This document shows positions 61,642 through 64,000 of a DNA stretch of 64,000 nt, one piece after another; the stretch's first letter is position 1, and every line of letters begins with the position of its first letter. Origin of the DNA: Paraspadella gotoi. Lineage: Eukaryota > Chaetognatha. Where the stretch lies: assembly GCA_051294375.1 (NCBI GenBank), contig CM119269.1, positions 5,564,381 through 5,628,380 on the forward strand, given 5' to 3'. The notes under the pieces were generated by a model. The model did no database searches. It was not told the origin of the DNA and worked only from the letters and a program-made list of their open reading frames with translations. The position numbers were made by a program, and so were the translations under genes.

Positions 61642-63713
61642 ATGGAGTACCTAATCAAAACCAGGTCGAATCTCCGAGAGATTTCGATGGACGATCGAGA
61701 GACAAAATTAAGCCTGCTGATGGGCACCTACCGGGACGAGAGCGGGCGGCCCTTCGTTTTTTCGGCGGTGAAGGAAGCGGAGAGAAGAATTTTGGAAGAT
61801 GACGAATTGGATCACGAGTAAGTTCGAAAACAAAGTGACGATCATATGAAGCAAACCCAAAGCCAAAGGTCTTGGGTTCGAGCCCGTTGGCGGCCTAGAA
61901 GTTACGAAGGACGGGACGCTAAACCAGCTTGTAACATGGTGTTACAAGCCTGATCCGAAGCTCAAAGACCGCTTATATTGAACGGTGGTGTCACTCAGTC
62001 ATAACAATTATTTCTGTCTCTTCAGTTGGTTATATTTTGTGACAGAGAATGACGAAAGTGATAATTTAAAAAAAAGGTTTTTTCAATTCTTCATTAAGAT
62101 TCATTCAACTAAACAGTTGCAATCTCTTGCCGTGTTACGCAATAAGGGACAGTGTTAACGGTTGACCTTTTGAGGTAGCCCCTTAGGATCTTAATGTGGA
62201 TAGCCCAAGGGACAATTGAATTTTGCACTTTTATGAAATTGGTACAACCAATATAAAATTATCCATTCATTTAATAGATAGGCTATCTTGCTATATAATA
62301 CTCAGGCTTCAGACTATCAAACGGTTCAAACTTAAAAAAAAAAATTGGTGAAAAATGGTTCCGCAGCTCCGCGCCTGAGAGCCACCATGTTATATACTTA
62401 ATTCGTATTATACTGCAATTGTGTTGAAACTGTTTTTCCAGGTATCTTCCTATCGAAGGACATGGAACTTTCAACCAACTTGCCACGGAACTGCTTCTGG
62501 GCGTGGATCATCCCGCTCTGGTCGAAAGGCGCTTCTTCACCTTCCAAACGGTTGGCGGGAGCGGCGCCCTTCGAGCCGGCGCCGAGTTCTGCCGCAAGTG
62601 GCTTGGAATAGAAAGGGTGCTGCTGCCCAAACACACATATTTAGGGCATCATTGCATCTTTAAAGCTTGCGGATACCAGGTATGAAGAATGGGAGGCTGG
62701 ATGGCAGGATGGTTGGAGGCGGGATAAACGTTTTGTCTATCACTTTGTCAATTGTGACTTTCTTTCACGCGTATTTCCTTGTGATTACATGACTACCGAT
62801 GAGCGTGTGACATTCACTGCATTGTTTTTTTAAATGATTTTTTAGATTTGATGTTCTTTCCGTATGAGCAAAGCTAACAAAAGCCTCATTGTCCACGACT
62901 TACGCTCAGGAGGAGACCTACCGGTATTTCGATCTAGAATCCATGTCCCTGGATTTTGAGGGAATGATCGAAGACCTCTCCATCGCCTCGCCGTCTCTCG
63001 TCATCCTTCAAGCCTGTGGACACAATCCGACTGGCATCGATCCTTCTCCCGATCAGTGGCGCCAACTGGTTGACGTCATCTCCGCCGCGGGCCACATCCC
63101 TTTTTTTGACGTCGCTTACCTCGGATTCGTTTCGGGAGACGTTGACGTCGACGCCGCCGCTCCGCGTCTCTTCGCCGACGCTACGGCGCCGCGTCATATC
63201 GGTGGCGCCGCCGGCTTCGCCAACTTCTTTGCCGCGCAAAGTTTTTCAAAGAGCATGGGTCTCTACGGCGATCGACTGGGCTCCCTGACCTGGGTGGGGC
63301 AAGACGCCGCCGAGGTCCATCTCGTCCGGGATACGGCGATAGGGGTCACGATTCCTCTGTGGTTTAGGAGCCCGACACGGCCCGCCCTCATTGCGGCCCG
63401 CATCCTTGGAGACGAGGGGCTGCGGGCCGAGTGGACGCAAGTGTTGAAAGCCGTGAGTCGGCGAACGGACGAGACAAGAAAAGAGTTAATCAAACGACTG
63501 AATCGGGAGGCGCCCTCGAGAAGCTGGAGCGAGTCGTCAGCGATGAAGGGCATGTACACGATTCTAAAGTTGTCGCCAGAAGAAATAGCGAGGATGAAGA
63601 CTCAATTTGCGATCTACATGGATCCTAGAGGGAGGATCGCTACGCCCGCCATGAGCGAAGAGAATATGAAGGCTTTTGTGTCGGCAGTGGCGTCCGTCGT
63701 GGAGAAAGGATGA
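61642..63713 (+). CDS. got1-like: Aspartate aminotransferase-like enzyme, 3 coding exons
   Basis: PLP-dependent class I aminotransferase (aspartate + 2-oxoglutarate to oxaloacetate + glutamate), inferred 405 residues (cytosolic enzymes about 412). Exons 61642-61817, 62442-62679 and 62910-63713, GT-AG, phases 2 and 0. Visible motifs: MGTYRDESGRPF, EYLPIEGHGTFN, CGHNPTGIDPSPDQW (PLP-contact Asn177), FFDVAYLGF (Asp205, Tyr208), SFSKSMGLYGDR with the Schiff-base Lys252, and GRI with the carboxylate-binding Arg380. Divergent sites: the Trp that stacks on PLP (PTWPNH in the family) is Tyr in HTYLGH, SGTGAL is GGSGAL, and the Arg292 region reads PLWFRSPTRP. No targeting peptide is seen, suggesting a cytosolic form. 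The start is the first Met in frame; a frame-shifted DPSFEV just after the acceptor at 61610 resembles the usual N-terminus. AATAAA at 61761 is irrelevant; the likely polyadenylation signal is at 63761-63766. Confidence 0.9.
61846..62024 (+). repeat. SINE family R1, copy 4, partial
   Basis: Lacks the 5' end but has the clearest pol III B box (gggttcgagccc). It ends ctgtctcttc like the other copies. It lies in intron 1 of the aminotransferase gene. Confidence 0.7.
62230..62300 (+). repeat. R3 fragment
   Basis: Contains attggtacaaccaatataa and aggctatcttgc. It lies in intron 1 of the aminotransferase gene. Confidence 0.65.
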
Positions 63714-63760
63714 CCGATGAGATCATTGTGAAAAATAAGTCGCCAAGACTAATATAAAAA

Positions 63761-63766
63761 AATAAA
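63761..63766 (+). terminator. Polyadenylation signal of the aminotransferase
   Basis: AATAAA 48 bases after the stop codon. A second AATAAA lies near 63839. Confidence 0.6.
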
Positions 63767-64000
63767 CAATTGTATTATGTTTCTTTCGTTTCGTTGTGTT
63801 TCGAGATTTAGGGAAAAAAATAGTTTTTATATTTTGTCAATAAACTCGTTGTTTGCCAAATTAAAACTGTTTTTTTCCTAAAAAAAATAAACATCTGTCA
63901 TGTGTCAAAAATTCCAATTTATAAAATTTATTTCTTTTATTTCATGTTACGTTTGAAAATAGTTTAACGAATAATAAGTTTCTTTGGTGATTGCAATGAC

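Overview
The window is nuclear DNA of an invertebrate animal. It has AT-rich introns and intergenic DNA, GC-rich exons, standard GT-AG introns, dense (GA)n/(CT)n microsatellites, and several short interspersed repeats including a tRNA-derived SINE. The standard genetic code reads every gene without problem. I cannot name the species; the gene set fits a bilaterian in general.

Left third (1-10.3 kb): a complete TASK-type two-pore potassium channel gene on the minus strand, with exons at 10237-9955, 3593-3082 and 1681-1319. Its 6.4 kb first intron holds a whole ClC-2-type chloride channel gene on the same strand (8527-4624). About 8.4 kb of gene-poor, microsatellite-rich DNA follows (10.3-18.6 kb).

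Middle (18.6-37.4 kb): a TTLL2-like tubulin glutamylase gene on the plus strand. Its catalytic core is spread over ten exons (18661-23652), and a likely C-terminal tail lies at 27875-30256. Between core and tail sits a complete SPARC/osteonectin gene on the minus strand (26764-24004). A three-exon gene for an unrecognised low-complexity protein of about 1105 residues follows at 33816-37389.

Right third: 42379-56822 is a second, heavily indel-damaged copy of 28690-42378, ending near a run of exactly 25 Ns (57057-57081). Repeat evidence places the false junction at 42378/42379. This looks like uncorrected long-read sequence added during gap filling, so its broken gene copies should not be counted as genes. 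After the gap comes gene-poor DNA, then a complete aspartate aminotransferase gene on the plus strand (61642-63713).

The genes are unrelated in pathway: two ion channels, a microtubule-modifying enzyme, a matrix protein and a metabolic enzyme. What is notable is the nesting of genes in introns, two minisatellites that grow out of exon-intron borders of the TTLL2-like gene, paired residue losses in SPARC and the aminotransferase, clusters of strong splice donors around 39-40.6 kb, and the assembly duplication.
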